Shown: one piece after another, positions 1 to 8,848 of the stretch
How positions within the stretch are numbered: the stretch's first letter is position 1
How the letters are laid out: each line of letters starts with the position of its first letter
Origin: an uncultured Lachnospiraceae bacterium
GTDB taxonomy: Bacteria; Bacillota; Clostridia; Lachnospirales; Lachnospiraceae
Assembly: GCA_910576975.1 (NCBI GenBank)
Contig: CAJTJY010000014.1
Span: 31,800-95,799, forward strand
DNA length: 64,000 nucleotides
Direction of reading: 5' to 3'
Notes under the pieces: generated by a model
Databases searched by the model: none
The model's input: only the letters and a program-made list of their open reading frames with translations
Told to the model about the DNA's origin: nothing
Position numbers and translations under genes: made by a program

Positions 1-3000
1 GATTTCTGCTGTCTCCTTTACTTCAAAGGTTACATCACTTGCCACCTTATATCCATACGGTGCAGATTCCTCTCTGAGTGTGTACTTTCCGACAGGAAGT
101 CTCTCAATCATATGCGTCTTTCCTGCTTCTGATGTCCAGCTTTCTACAAGCTTTCCATCAGCATCAATTACTGAAAGCTTTGCTCCAGGCAACTCTTTCT
201 CTCCTGTGATATCAGTCTTTGAAATTTCTACCTTAATAGGTGCATTTTCAAATGCTGCCTCAAACTCGATAACCTTTACCTTATCTCCCTGATATGAAGC
301 ATCCACATCAAATGTCTTATCTGACTTCACATAGCCCTTTGGTGCCTCAAGTTCTTTGACATAATACTGTCCAAGTGGAAGGTCAGAAGTAAATGTTACT
401 TTGCCATCCTTTCCAGTAACACCTCTCTCAATCTGTGTATCTGCTTTGACAATAACCTTTCCATCCTTATTTACGATATCTTCTTTCGCAAACAAACCAA
501 ATACAGCACCTTCAAGCTCTTTCTTTGTCTCTGAATCAGTCTTGGTTACAGTAATCTGCACTTTCTGACGCTCATTTGTCACATCCATTCCTGCAAATAC
601 AACCTTTGTATTCTGGTCGATATAGGAAAGATCTGCCTCAATCGGTGTCTCATCTAATACAAATCCATCAATGGTCTTTGTCTCAACAAGATAATACTTG
701 CCAAGTGGAAGGTTATCAATTCTTGCGATACCCTTATCATTTGTCACAATGATTGCCACCTTGTCTCCTGCCTTATGATATACAGTGTCAAGTCCGTCAG
801 CACTTACGATATCCTCTTTTGCATATACATCAAAAGTTACTCCTGCAAGGCTGTCCTTGAAGAAATTGAAGATAAAGTCGTACCAGTAACCCTTCATAAG
901 AGTAGTATCTGTTACAAATTCGCCGTCCTTATTGATAACGATGGAACCTGTAGGTACTTCATCCTTCATCTCTACATGCTGCACTTTGCCTGTATCCTCT
1001 ACTGTAAACTGGATATCTGTTGCCTTGAGGTATCCGTAAGGAGCAAATTCTTCACGAAGAGTGTAAGTCTCTCCAACTACAAGTCTCTTAATCACATGTG
1101 CTTCCTTAGCATCAGATGTCCATGTGTCTACCACATTTCCATCCTTATCAAGTACAGTAAGTGTTGCACCTGTAAGCTCTGCACCGCTTGTGATATCTGT
1201 CTTTGTAAACTCAAAGGTTGTAGGAGTGTTCTTATACTCGCTGTTATATACAGCAGTCTTAACATCCTGTCCCTGATATTTTGTATCAAAGTTTACTGCT
1301 TCCTCATTTGTCACATATCCGGCAGGCTTTACAAGCTCCCTTGCAACATATTTTGCAAATGGATAATCCTTAGCAAAAGCAATCTTTCCATTCTCATCAG
1401 ATGTTGCCTTCTCAAGAAGTATGCCTTTCTCGATAATAACTCTGCCATCAACATTCTTGATATCCTCATCTGCATAAAGACCAAATACTGCACCTGCAAT
1501 CGGTGTGTTATCTTCTGCATCAAGCTTAGTCACTGACATATCAAGCTTCTGTCTGTCATCTGAGAAAGTAAGGCTTTCCTTGATAACAGGTGTCTTATCA
1601 TCCACATATGTGAATGTCACTTTCTGCTCATTCGGATTTAATACATATCCGTATGGAGCTTCCACTTCCACAACTCTGTACTGTCCAAGAGGAAGATTCT
1701 TAGCTGTTGCCTTTCCATCCTTACCAGTTGTAAGAGTTGTCACAAGGTCTCCCTTGCTGTAATACTTAATGCGGTTTCCGTCTGCATCCTTCTGGTTGTC
1801 TGCTGTGTAAATATCCTCGGCAGCATAAACTTTGAATTTTGCTCCGGCAAGTGAGCCTTCCTTATAAACAAACTCTTTCTCATATGAGCTTGCTAAAAGT
1901 CCACCCTTGAATCCGTCAAGTACCTCTCCCTTCTTTTCTACAGTCAGCTCTCCGACTGCAGGGGCATCGGAATATTCCACGGTGATGATCGCATCATTTG
2001 TATCACCATCTGTTTCAAATGCTGTGTCAGTATCAACAGAGATGCTGACATACTTATCATTTACAACATATCCAAATGGTGCAGACACTTCCTCAATACG
2101 GTAGTTACCGATTTTAAGTGCTTCCGGTAAGATTAAATCTCCATCATCATCAGTAAAGAATGAAGTATGCTCTACCTTTGACGGATAAGTTGTGTACTGC
2201 TTCACATATTCGTTCTTATCAGTATTGAATATTTTAAACTCTGCATTTGGCACAAGCACTGTCTGCTTTGTATCGGAATCCTTCTTGATTACACGAAGCT
2301 TTGCAGTAAACTCCCTGTCAAGGAATACTCTCCATGTCTGAGGCTTGTCTGGATGATTCTCGCTGATTTTCACCTCAAATGGCTTGATTGTCTTCATGTT
2401 ATGCGGAGTCTTTGACTCAACTACCACATAGGTTCCATAAGGAATTGCAATGGAAACTGCATGTCCCTTATCATCGGATGTGATTGTTGTTGCTCCGTTT
2501 TCCCCGATTACTACCGGAGTTGCCTTATCAAAGTCATAACTTCCATCTGCCTTTACAGGTAAAGATGATTTCAAATAAGCTGTGAACTCTGCACCTGCCA
2601 ATAAGCCTGCTTCAGTATCATCGCCATTGTCAGATACCTTGATAAGCTGGAATGGCTGCTTGATGACCTGCTCTGCTGATGTTGCGCTTCTTGATACCTC
2701 TGCTACAAGGTCTCCCTCATAGTCGCATACTACATCGTGCTCCTCTTCGTCTAAGAGATACCCCTCTGATGGAGTGATTTCTTTCACATAATAGTTTCCA
2801 AGGTAAAGGTTATTGACCTCTGCTTCGCCATTCTTATCTGTTGTAAGTGTTGCTACAAGGTCTCCTGCTTTGAATACGACTCCTGTTGCTCCGTCCGGAT
2901 GCACGATATCGTTTCTTGCATAAAGACCATAAACTGCACCTTCAAGGCTTGCATCTCCCTGGGCTGCTGCCTTTCCTGATTCCTTGTCTACCTTGTAGAT

Positions 3001-4899
3001 ATGAATCTTTGCTGTCGTTCTGTCATTCACAAATGTGTGGCTGAATGATGTCTTTGCCTGTGTTTCAGGTAATACATTGAAATTGAAGCTATATACATCA
3101 GACTGGTTTCTAATATATGCATATGGTGCCTGTGTCTCTGAGATATAATATCCGTTAGAGATTGGCAGATCCACGCTGTAGCTTGCCTTTCCGTCCTCAC
3201 CTGTAGTTACTGTCTCAAGAGCTGTACCCTTTGTCACAATAACCTGTCTGGCATAGTTTTTGATGTCATTTCCGGCATAAAGTGTGTACTTGCCGCCATC
3301 AAGAGGGTTCTCTGTGTCAGAGTCCTTCTTTACGACAGATACATCCGCTTTCTGTCTTGTATTCTCAATCGTAGTTGATTCATACTGTACTGTCACAGTC
3401 TGGTCCTTATACTCAACTGCTACTGTCTGAGGTGTGGTATTGATTGTATACCCGTCAATGCTCTTAATCTCAGTTACCACATAAGTTCCAAGATGAAGGT
3501 CAGATAATACCACCTGTCCGTCAGTTCCTGTTGTAAGGCTTTCAGCCACTACATCGCCAGCACTATACATCTTTGTACCATCTGCCTTGTAGATATCTGC
3601 TCCTGCAGTTACCTTAAATGATGCTCCGGAAAGCTTCTTTTTCTCATAAGTGAAATTGCTTCCATTCCATGAGCCAAGCACCTCACCCTCTTTATAGATT
3701 GTGATTGCTCCAAGCTGCTCTTTATCTGTTGCAGAGATTCCCGTTGTCTGTCCTGCTTTTACAGTAAGTGTATGAACTTTACCGGAAAGGACATATCCCT
3801 TTGGTGCGGTAATCTCTTTTACATAATAAGTGCCTGCGACAAGTGCAGCTGACTTTGCATATCCGTTTCCATCTGTTGTCATGGTCTGTACTCTGTTTGT
3901 GCATCCGCTGTCAGAATAGATTCCATAGACTGCACCGGAAAGCTTCACTCCGCTTGACTCATCTGTCTTTGTAAGCTCACCATATCCGATGTTCTCTGTC
4001 TTGACCTTAATATAGGCTTTGACAGGATCTGCTGTCGGTCTTTCAGAAATAAACTCCTGATATCCGCTCTTTCCTGTAAGCCAGAATACACAGCTTGATG
4101 TTGTCTCAACCTTGCCTGCATTGGATGTGAATGTTCCTGTTGTAGCTGTAGTATTCACGCTCGTTGAAGAGATTGTAATACTGTTGCTATTCTTATCAAC
4201 AGAATATCCACTGATGCCAAAATCAAAATCCGATAAAACACCATTGCTGTCAGATAATGTTGTTTCAAATCTCTGATTTGATTCATTCCACTTCAACTCA
4301 TAAGTTGGTGCCTCACTGGTTCTGCGTGATGCAAAACTTGGAAGCGTTGCATTGTAGGAACTGCTGATATTGTCTCTGAGCCTCTCATAATAGCTGTATG
4401 AAGAATCAGGACTTGGTGCTGTGTTGCAGAGCTTTCTCGCTGCCGAATCACCACTTCCGGTTCCAAAGATATCTGCTACAATTACCCATACCATTGCCTG
4501 AGTTGCGATATACTCATCGCACTGGCTGTTGCTTGGAGCCGCCTTTTGTGTACTGTTAAACCCATAATAAAGGCAGTAACTTAAAAGCTTTCTCTGCTGT
4601 GCTGACATTGATGTGCTCGCATCATCGTAGCTGTTCATAAGCTGACCGCCATCTGCTCTTAATCCGAAATTCATGCAGTATGCCGAATTGCCGTCAAGAA
4701 TTGAATACAGAATCTTGCCATGATTAAATCCGGGCTTCAGCTCACTTACTTCTCCGGAATTTTTGACTGATGCATTCCAGAACGCAATATTTGCCTGCGG
4801 ACTGGCTGCAAATGCTGTTGTACCATTCGCAAAGAGTGTTCCAACCAGTGTGAGCATAGCCATAAATCCTGCCATAAAACGCTTTAGTTTCTGTTTCAT
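1..4899 (-). CDS. Giant thioester-domain / SpaA (Cna-B) repeat surface protein, 3' end outside window
   Basis: The frame is open for 1633 codons from an ATG at 4899 to the window edge, so the C-terminus, where a sortase motif would lie, is not visible. The start has a strong GGAGGA about 9 bases upstream. A signal peptide (basic start, hydrophobic core, AFA-A near residue 31) is followed by a thioester domain: Cys75 in AYCMNFG and Gln134 in ATQAMVW are the expected Cys-Gln pair. From about residue 300 there are at least ten Cna-B/SpaA-type domains of about 90-130 residues. Each has a KTD-like strand, an L.GA.f core and an E..AP.GY strand, the Lys and Glu expected for intramolecular isopeptide bonds. 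Family knowledge: such proteins are cell-wall adhesins or pilus tips that can bind host surfaces covalently. Conjugative elements of gut Clostridia often carry one. The substrate is unknown. Confidence 0.88.
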   Translation of the reverse strand, partial: MKQKLKRFMAGFMAMLTLVGTLFANGTTAFAASPQANIAFWNASVKNSGEVSELKPGFNHGKILYSILDGNSAYCMNFGLRADGGQLMNSYDDASTSMSAQQRKLLSYCLYYGFNSTQKAAPSNSQCDEYIATQAMVWVIVADIFGTGSGDSAARKLCNTAPSPDSSYSYYERLRDNISSSYNATLPSFASRRTSEAPTYELKWNESNQRFETTLSDSNGVLSDFDFGISGYSVDKNSNSITISSTSVNTTATTGTFTSNAGKVETTSSCVFWLTGKSGYQEFISERPTADPVKAYIKVKTENIGYGELTKTDESSGVKLSGAVYGIYSDSGCTNRVQTMTTDGNGYAKSAALVAGTYYVKEITAPKGYVLSGKVHTLTVKAGQTTGISATDKEQLGAITIYKEGEVLGSWNGSNFTYEKKKLSGASFKVTAGADIYKADGTKMYSAGDVVAESLTTGTDGQVVLSDLHLGTYVVTEIKSIDGYTINTTPQTVAVEYKDQTVTVQYESTTIENTRQKADVSVVKKDSDTENPLDGGKYTLYAGNDIKNYARQVIVTKGTALETVTTGEDGKASYSVDLPISNGYYISETQAPYAYIRNQSDVYSFNFNVLPETQAKTSFSHTFVNDRTTAKIHIYKVDKESGKAAAQGDASLEGAVYGLYARNDIVHPDGATGVVFKAGDLVATLTTDKNGEAEVNNLYLGNYYVKEITPSEGYLLDEEEHDVVCDYEGDLVAEVSRSATSAEQVIKQPFQLIKVSDNGDDTEAGLLAGAEFTAYLKSSLPVKADGSYDFDKATPVVIGENGATTITSDDKGHAVSIAIPYGTYVVVESKTPHNMKTIKPFEVKISENHPDKPQTWRVFLDREFTAKLRVIKKDSDTKQTVLVPNAEFKIFNTDKNEYVKQYTTYPSKVEHTSFFTDDDGDLILPEALKIGNYRIEEVSAPFGYVVNDKYVSISVDTDTAFETDGDTNDAIITVEYSDAPAVGELTVEKKGEVLDGFKGGLLASSYEKEFVYKEGSLAGAKFKVYAAEDIYTADNQKDADGNRIKYYSKGDLVTTLTTGKDGKATAKNLPLGQYRVVEVEAPYGYVLNPNEQKVTFTYVDDKTPVIKESLTFSDDRQKLDMSVTKLDAEDNTPIAGAVFGLYADEDIKNVDGRVIIEKGILLEKATSDENGKIAFAKDYPFAKYVARELVKPAGYVTNEEAVNFDTKYQGQDVKTAVYNSEYKNTPTTFEFTKTDITSGAELTGATLTVLDKDGNVVDTWTSDAKEAHVIKRLVVGETYTLREEFAPYGYLKATDIQFTVEDTGKVQHVEMKDEVPTGSIVINKDGEFVTDTTLMKGYWYDFIFNFFKDSLAGVTFDVYAKEDIVSADGLDTVYHKAGDKVAIIVTNDKGIARIDNLPLGKYYLVETKTIDGFVLDETPIEADLSYIDQNTKVVFAGMDVTNERQKVQITVTKTDSETKKELEGAVFGLFAKEDIVNKDGKVIVKADTQIERGVTGKDGKVTFTSDLPLGQYYVKELEAPKGYVKSDKTFDVDASYQGDKVKVIEFEAAFENAPIKVEISKTDITGEKELPGAKLSVIDADGKLVESWTSEAGKTHMIERLPVGKYTLREESAPYGYKVASDVTFEVKETAEI

Positions 4900-4926
4900 G
4901 TGCTCTTTCCTCCTTAATTTACGCAT

Positions 4927-4966
4927 AAAAAAAGAAAGACATAAGTTTATGGCTTACATCTTTCTT
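4927..4966 (-). terminator. Rho-independent terminator after the lipoprotein gene
   Basis: Arms 4932-4945 and 4953-4966 form a 14-bp, nearly perfect stem, and on the minus strand it is followed by a run of seven T. It sits between the lipoprotein stop (4991) and the surface-protein ribosome site (about 4908-4914). No room is left for a normal promoter downstream of it, so the surface-protein gene may depend on read-through. Confidence 0.75.
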
Positions 4967-4990
4967 CCTTCTGCTTCTATTCGTTTTTAT

Positions 4991-5779
4991 TTATCTGTGA
5001 CATCGAAACTCGTAATAGTCTGTGCCGCCTGTCGTGTAAACTCCATCATAACTGATGTAGAATACCGGATCTGTTTCCAAAAGTAACATACTTGCAATAT
5101 ATTCTGCGATTGCATCCTCAGATGATAACCGCTGTCCATCAATGGTACTTGCTTTGTTGAGGTCTGTCTCTACAAACACACTATAATAAGAGCCTTCCAT
5201 ACCATCGTAAGGATAATACTCATTGTACTCTTCCTGCGTGATACTACCGTCATTCAAATGATTCTGTAAATTCTGCTGTGTGGTAATCATCCCTCCAGCC
5301 TGACACTTTGCTGTTGCAAGTGACACAACATTCTGTGGACTGTATGCCACGGATGCAGACTGTGGATTGCCCACATTGTCTTTCGGACTGTCTGTAGTCT
5401 GACCACCATTACCTGCATTACTCTGATTTCCACCAGCTTCCTTATTACCACTTGCAGGAGCTTTCTGTTCCGGCTCGTCATTCTGCTCTGACTTTTCTTC
5501 CTGCTTTGAAGCAGTTTCATTATCAGCTGACCGGTTATCTTCCTTATCAGTCTTCTCTTCTGAATCTTTAGCCTCGGCAATATCTTTCTCTGTCTCTTCA
5601 ATTTCAACTTCGGTTGCGACCTCTGTGACAGCTTCCGTTGCCATTTCTGCTTCTTCAGTTGGCTTTACGCTTTCCGTCTGTTTCTCTGTCTGATTATCAG
5701 CCTTTTCCTTACCACCATTACAGGCAGCCATTGAAAAGACCAGTACTGCGGATAATAAGATAATACTTATCTTCTTCAT
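4991..5779 (-). CDS. Secreted lipoprotein with long acidic low-complexity linker
   Basis: The 262-residue product begins with a lipoprotein signal peptide (KKISIILLSAVLVF) and lipobox SMAAC, so it should be anchored on the outer membrane face. The ATG at 5779 is preferred over the upstream ATG at 5875 because it places the signal peptide at the N-terminus. Residues of about 30-155 are low complexity, rich in Glu, Lys, Thr, Gln and Asn, and look like a flexible spacer. The last 110 residues form a compact domain with conserved-looking Tyr/Asp residues that I do not recognise. It lies directly upstream of the giant adhesin in an accessory element, so a role in surface display or mating contact is possible but only inferred. 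Confidence 0.75.
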   Translation of the reverse strand: MKKISIILLSAVLVFSMAACNGGKEKADNQTEKQTESVKPTEEAEMATEAVTEVATEVEIEETEKDIAEAKDSEEKTDKEDNRSADNETASKQEEKSEQNDEPEQKAPASGNKEAGGNQSNAGNGGQTTDSPKDNVGNPQSASVAYSPQNVVSLATAKCQAGGMITTQQNLQNHLNDGSITQEEYNEYYPYDGMEGSYYSVFVETDLNKASTIDGQRLSSEDAIAEYIASMLLLETDPVFYISYDGVYTTGGTDYYEFRCHR

Positions 5780-6014
5780 AGTAATCACCCATCCCTTCTC
5801 CGCAAGAGGGACGGGCTTTGTGTTCCGTGCCATCCACCCTTGCGGTGAACTATTTATCTGTAATGCACGGGACACATAGGACTGTCCCGTATTCTGTGCA
5901 TCTTAAACTCCTTTCATTATACCAGCTCTCTTATTTTAAAGAAATACTGCATAAGTCTTCTGTTTTTCTTATAATTTAAGAATAAACCCTTTACCTGCAT
6001 ACGCTCACCTCCTC

Positions 6015-6188
6015 TCAGAATGTGCCCATTCTTACGAATGAAAGAAATATCCTTGCCACTATAGCGAATAGAAGAAGAATTATTCTGGCAAGTCCTAAGA
6101 CCAGCTTCAACGCTCCAAGAATTATCCTTAATATCCACTTGAGTATCTCTAAAATTACTGTTCCTACGCCTCCCATAACTCTTCTCAT
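6015..6188 (-). CDS. Small basic membrane protein (57 aa)
   Basis: The ATG at 6188 has AAAGGAG 9 bases upstream. The longer start at 6215 would overlap the preceding gene, so the short form is chosen. The product is almost one continuous hydrophobic stretch broken by regularly spaced Arg/Lys residues (positions of about 15-55). It could be one or two amphipathic or transmembrane helices. It follows the ribbon-helix-helix gene by 5 bases, so it is in the same transcription unit. No family recognised. Confidence 0.55.
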   Translation of the reverse strand: MRRVMGGVGTVILEILKWILRIILGALKLVLGLARIILLLFAIVARIFLSFVRMGTF

Positions 6189-6193
6189 AATAA

Positions 6194-6640
6194 TCAGTCT
6201 CCTTTCGACATCCATCCCATTGCAAGTCCTGCAACATCTGCATCGTCCATAACATCTTCTGTAGGTTCTTGTGCTTCACTATTGGCTGCCTGCATTATTA
6301 CCGGCTGACCAACATTCATCCCGGATATCACTCCGCCTAACAGCCTTATGACCTCTTTCCTAGCCTCATTGGTTGCTGCTTCAATGACTTCTTCCTTAAT
6401 GTCATCAATATCTTCTGACCGGATATATTCAGCCCTTTCTTTTTCCTTCTTCTTGATAACAAAAGTTTCTTTTCCATAATTATCAATGTAGAACTGAATC
6501 GCATCTATAATGAACTGGTTCTTAGATTTGAAAATCTTCGGATCAAGGTTCTGAATCACATCATTGATTTTCACATGCTGAGGATTGCTCATGTTGAGGC
6601 GGACAGAAGTTTTTACTTCATATTCAAGTCTTCTTCCCAT
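6194..6640 (-). CDS. Ribbon-helix-helix-like DNA-binding protein, probable ParM partner
   Basis: 148 residues. The second of two tandem ATGs (6640) is spaced 6 bases from GGAGG. Residues 8-55 have a short beta strand (VKTSVRLNM) followed by two helices and a KNQFIIDAIQFYI stretch, the pattern of a MetJ/Arc-type RHH fold. The middle is a charged helix and the C-terminal 35 residues are acidic. It lies 11 bases downstream of an actin-like ParM/StbA gene. In plasmid partition systems of this type a small RHH protein (ParR) binds the centromere and caps the filament, so that role is inferred here. The RHH call is from pattern only. Confidence 0.6.
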   Translation of the reverse strand: MGRRLEYEVKTSVRLNMSNPQHVKINDVIQNLDPKIFKSKNQFIIDAIQFYIDNYGKETFVIKKKEKERAEYIRSEDIDDIKEEVIEAATNEARKEVIRLLGGVISGMNVGQPVIMQAANSEAQEPTEDVMDDADVAGLAMGWMSKGD

Positions 6641-6651
6641 CATCTGCCTCC

Positions 6652-7572
6652 TTATGATAATCGCTTAGTGCTTTTAAGTCCCATTGTGGCAAGCTGCTCA
6701 TATCCTCTTGCATTTGCCTTTACATCAAGGTTATAGGAAATGTTCTTAGCATCATGACTACCAAAATTCTTCATCACAACTGCCCCGCCACCGACAAATA
6801 CAATCGGTGTAGTCTTTAAGTTATACCCAAACTCACGGATTGAGTTATATACCTTATCAACAAAATCCTCTATCTCTGCCTTGATAATGGCAAAGTATTC
6901 ATCATCAATATCTGACCTGCCATATCGCATGATGTTCTGTATCTCTGACTCGTCTACCTCTCCGTTAAGTTGTCTTACACACTGTTCATTGATAGAACGC
7001 ATACAGGTAATAAGACCTTTTGGTATCGTCACACACTTTGATTCATCCGGTGACTTGTTGATTACCGGCATAATGTCGATTGTCCAGCTACCGATATCTA
7101 CTATCAGCGTTTTCTTTGCCATTGTAGGAATCTTGTCCACTACTGCTGCATAACACTGAGGGAATACTGCCACATCATCAATTTCAATATAATACGGCTC
7201 ATTCTCATATTTGAAGCTTACACGCTTATTCTTTGTCAGGTACTTGATAAAATCATTCTTCTCTGCTCCAAACCTTGTAAGTGGTAGTCCTACGGCAAGG
7301 AATACCTTTGCCTCTGCAAGACCTCTTCTTTTAAGTTCCTTAGCAACTGCTGCAAGAGTGAGAAGATAAAAGCTGTCATCTTCGACCTTTGTATCCTTTA
7401 CTTCCTGCCTCACAGTTCCAACCTTATAGAACTTTCCTTCATACTCAAGTACATCGCCGAAAAGTGCCGGAGTTGTTGTAATCTCCTTAACCCCTGTGAC
7501 AAATACCTGAGAGATTGTTTTCATCATTGACCAACCATGATCAATGCCGATTACTTCTAACTTGTTATTCAT
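6652..7572 (-). CDS. ParM/StbA-family actin-like protein
   Basis: 306 residues from the ATG at 7572. Alternative in-frame starts at 7614 (ATG) and 7623 (GTG) would add a short basic leader before the first strand. The actin-fold phosphate loops are visible: IGIDHG near the N-terminus, VDIGSWTIDI in the middle and FVGGGAVV near the C-terminus. Actin-like ATPases of this family form dynamic filaments that push replicated plasmid or integrative-element DNA apart. With the neighbouring RHH-like gene it makes a plausible type II partition module for the accessory element, which would stabilise its circular form. Confidence 0.85.
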   Translation of the reverse strand: MNNKLEVIGIDHGWSMMKTISQVFVTGVKEITTTPALFGDVLEYEGKFYKVGTVRQEVKDTKVEDDSFYLLTLAAVAKELKRRGLAEAKVFLAVGLPLTRFGAEKNDFIKYLTKNKRVSFKYENEPYYIEIDDVAVFPQCYAAVVDKIPTMAKKTLIVDIGSWTIDIMPVINKSPDESKCVTIPKGLITCMRSINEQCVRQLNGEVDESEIQNIMRYGRSDIDDEYFAIIKAEIEDFVDKVYNSIREFGYNLKTTPIVFVGGGAVVMKNFGSHDAKNISYNLDVKANARGYEQLATMGLKSTKRLS

Positions 7573-7623
7573 ATGTTTTGCACATCCTTTCTTATTAAAC
7601 AGCCACTTGAACATCTTAACCAC

Positions 7624-7878
7624 CTACTTTCCTATCAGCTTTCGCATACAAGGAAAACAATAACCATTCCCTTGATAATATGGACATCCGACACATTCCG
7701 TCGGAAGTTTCTGTTCTTTTTTCTTAGATGGTTTACAACATGTTCCATTGGCACATCTGTTGTTATGTCCCCAGAAGAATCTACAATGCATACAATCTTT
7801 TAATTCTCTTTCAAGCTTTTCTTCTGGAGATACGTACCTGCGTTTCTTATGCTTATCTCTTTTTTCAACTGTTCCCAC
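7624..7878 (-). CDS. Cysteine-rich, zinc-ribbon-like small protein
   Basis: 84 residues from a GTG at 7878, chosen because GGAGG lies 9 bases upstream. An in-frame TTG at 7899 would add 7 residues. Ten cysteines occur in two clusters: CMHCRFF..CANGTCC and CVGCPYYQGNGYCFPC. This is the spacing of metal-binding ribbons or knuckles. The N-terminal third is strongly basic. The gene overlaps the end of the preceding 49-codon gene by 14 bases, suggesting translational coupling. The stop is 51 bases before the ParM start. Function unknown; nucleic-acid binding is a guess from charge and cysteines. Confidence 0.7.
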   Translation of the reverse strand: MGTVEKRDKHKKRRYVSPEEKLERELKDCMHCRFFWGHNNRCANGTCCKPSKKKEQKLPTECVGCPYYQGNGYCFPCMRKLIGK

Positions 7879-8014
7879 CAGAGCTCTCCTCCCTTCCAAG
7901 GAGTGATTGCTCTCTTATATTTTCCAATATCCTGTCCGACTCACCTGCTGTCCTTGCTAATGAATACAATGCGATAAGAACAATAATTATAAATGCTATG
8001 CTAAATCCCATCAT
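7865..8014 (-). CDS. 49-residue single-span membrane microprotein
   Basis: Tandem ATGs at 8014 and 8011 follow GGAGG by about 8 bases, an excellent ribosome site. The product has one hydrophobic segment (FSIAFIIIVLIALYSLA, residues 4-20) followed by a charged tail, so it is probably N-out/C-in with a cytoplasmic tail of about 28 residues. Its 3' end overlaps the Cys-rich gene start. It is the first gene downstream of the 0.5-kb structured region on this strand. No family recognised. Confidence 0.6.
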   Translation of the reverse strand: MMGFSIAFIIIVLIALYSLARTAGESDRILENIREQSLLGREESSGGNS

Positions 8015-8044
8015 CACTTTATCCTCCTTCAAATTAGTTGCCAT

Positions 8045-8520
8045 ATAGACAAAATTTGAATTTGGAAGTGATATAGTCTACATGGCTATGCTTAATGCTA
8101 AGCATGTAGGTACACGCCAGTCTTCTAGACTCCTATATCGCCCCGTGTACAAAGAGGTGTTCTCACCTCCGGGAGTTACAGACGAGCCACAAAATGTGTT
8201 TCACGACGCCCTTCTGAATTATCAGAAGCACTATCTCCTCTTTTAGCCTTTTGAGGATAAGGACAAACTTCTCGCCCTCTGTGGTTGATTATCCTTACGC
8301 AACATGCCGAATCCTTTTTCCAGATTTCCATCCAACTTCTCACCCTTCATCTTTCGATCCATCAGGCTACTAATATGATAGCTGTGACTTTCATCTTCCA
8401 GGTACATGCCCCGTAAATTTACTACCTACAGATACTCTGCAGTGCAAACTACTTTGCAAATCTGTAACTGATTATTCAATTGTTATGTCCAATCTCTCTT
8501 GGACAATTGATATTCTACAA
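8045..8520 (-). ncRNA. Candidate large structured RNA in a gene-free stretch
   Basis: No convincing reading frame covers this stretch, yet it is full of nested inverted repeats. Examples are arms 8078-8084 with 8103-8109 (inner stem GCTTA/TAAGC); 8110-8116 with 8144-8150, enclosing an AGTCT/AGACT hairpin at 8119-8131; 8154-8169 (GAGGTG/CACCTC); 8211-8228 (CTTCTGA/TCAGAAG); 8254-8259 with 8289-8294; and 8477-8509. That makes a multibranched fold of at least six helices. Flanking genes are all on the minus strand, so that strand is assumed. It could be a large ornate RNA of the kind found in mobile elements, or a long regulatory leader of the downstream operon. It does not match a group II intron, RNase P or tmRNA by eye. 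Confidence 0.5.
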
Positions 8521-8560
8521 TGCACTTTAATTTTACGGAAGTGACACCACTGGTGTATTT

Positions 8561-8845
8561 TTACGAATTTTCACCAGTTTTTGGTGTATTTGTCATTTCC
8601 TTTAATTTGTTCCATGTATGCTTAGGCAGTTCTCTTGCCGGCTCTCTGAATAGTTCAAGATATTTTTCAAATAATTCCGTATTGATTAATGCTGAATTAC
8701 CGACTTTATAGACTGCTCCTGCCTCTCTCGCAATTACTATGATTCTAGATTTACTTATCCCATAAATAATCGCTCCTTCCTCTGCATTGACAAATTTTTT
8801 CATAAAATCCTTTGTATCTGAATAGCACTTATATGAGTAACTCAT
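8561..8845 (-). CDS. DUF6462-like small protein, copy 3
   Basis: 94 residues; GGAGA 8 bases before the ATG. The core follows the pattern shared with the next two genes: a helix with a Phe-Val/Arg start, a Tyr-Gly/Ser-hydrophobic turn (IIYGISKSRIIVIAREAGA), a short YKVGNSALIN hairpin and a C-terminal LFEKYLELFREP helix. It resembles a winged-helix/MerR-like DNA-binding fold. The family (DUF6462) is common in mobile elements of Lachnospiraceae and has no assigned function. The start overlaps the stop context of the preceding paralogue (3 bases apart). Confidence 0.65.
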   Translation of the reverse strand: MSYSYKCYSDTKDFMKKFVNAEEGAIIYGISKSRIIVIAREAGAVYKVGNSALINTELFEKYLELFREPARELPKHTWNKLKEMTNTPKTGENS

Positions 8846-8848
8846 TCA

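Noticed and set aside
775..1536. Plus-strand 253-codon frame opposite the giant surface gene
   Set aside because: It lies antisense to the SpaA repeats, has no ribosome site and has a Cys/Ile/Leu-rich composition typical of a shadow of repeat coding.
1000..4000. CRISPR-like repeats in the surface gene
   Set aside because: The repeats are protein-domain repeats in one frame with variable spacing, not short identical units.
8045..8520. Group II intron, RNase P or tmRNA in the gene-free stretch
   Set aside because: No reverse transcriptase, no recognisable domain V or GTGCG start, and no conserved RNase P or tmRNA ends were found.
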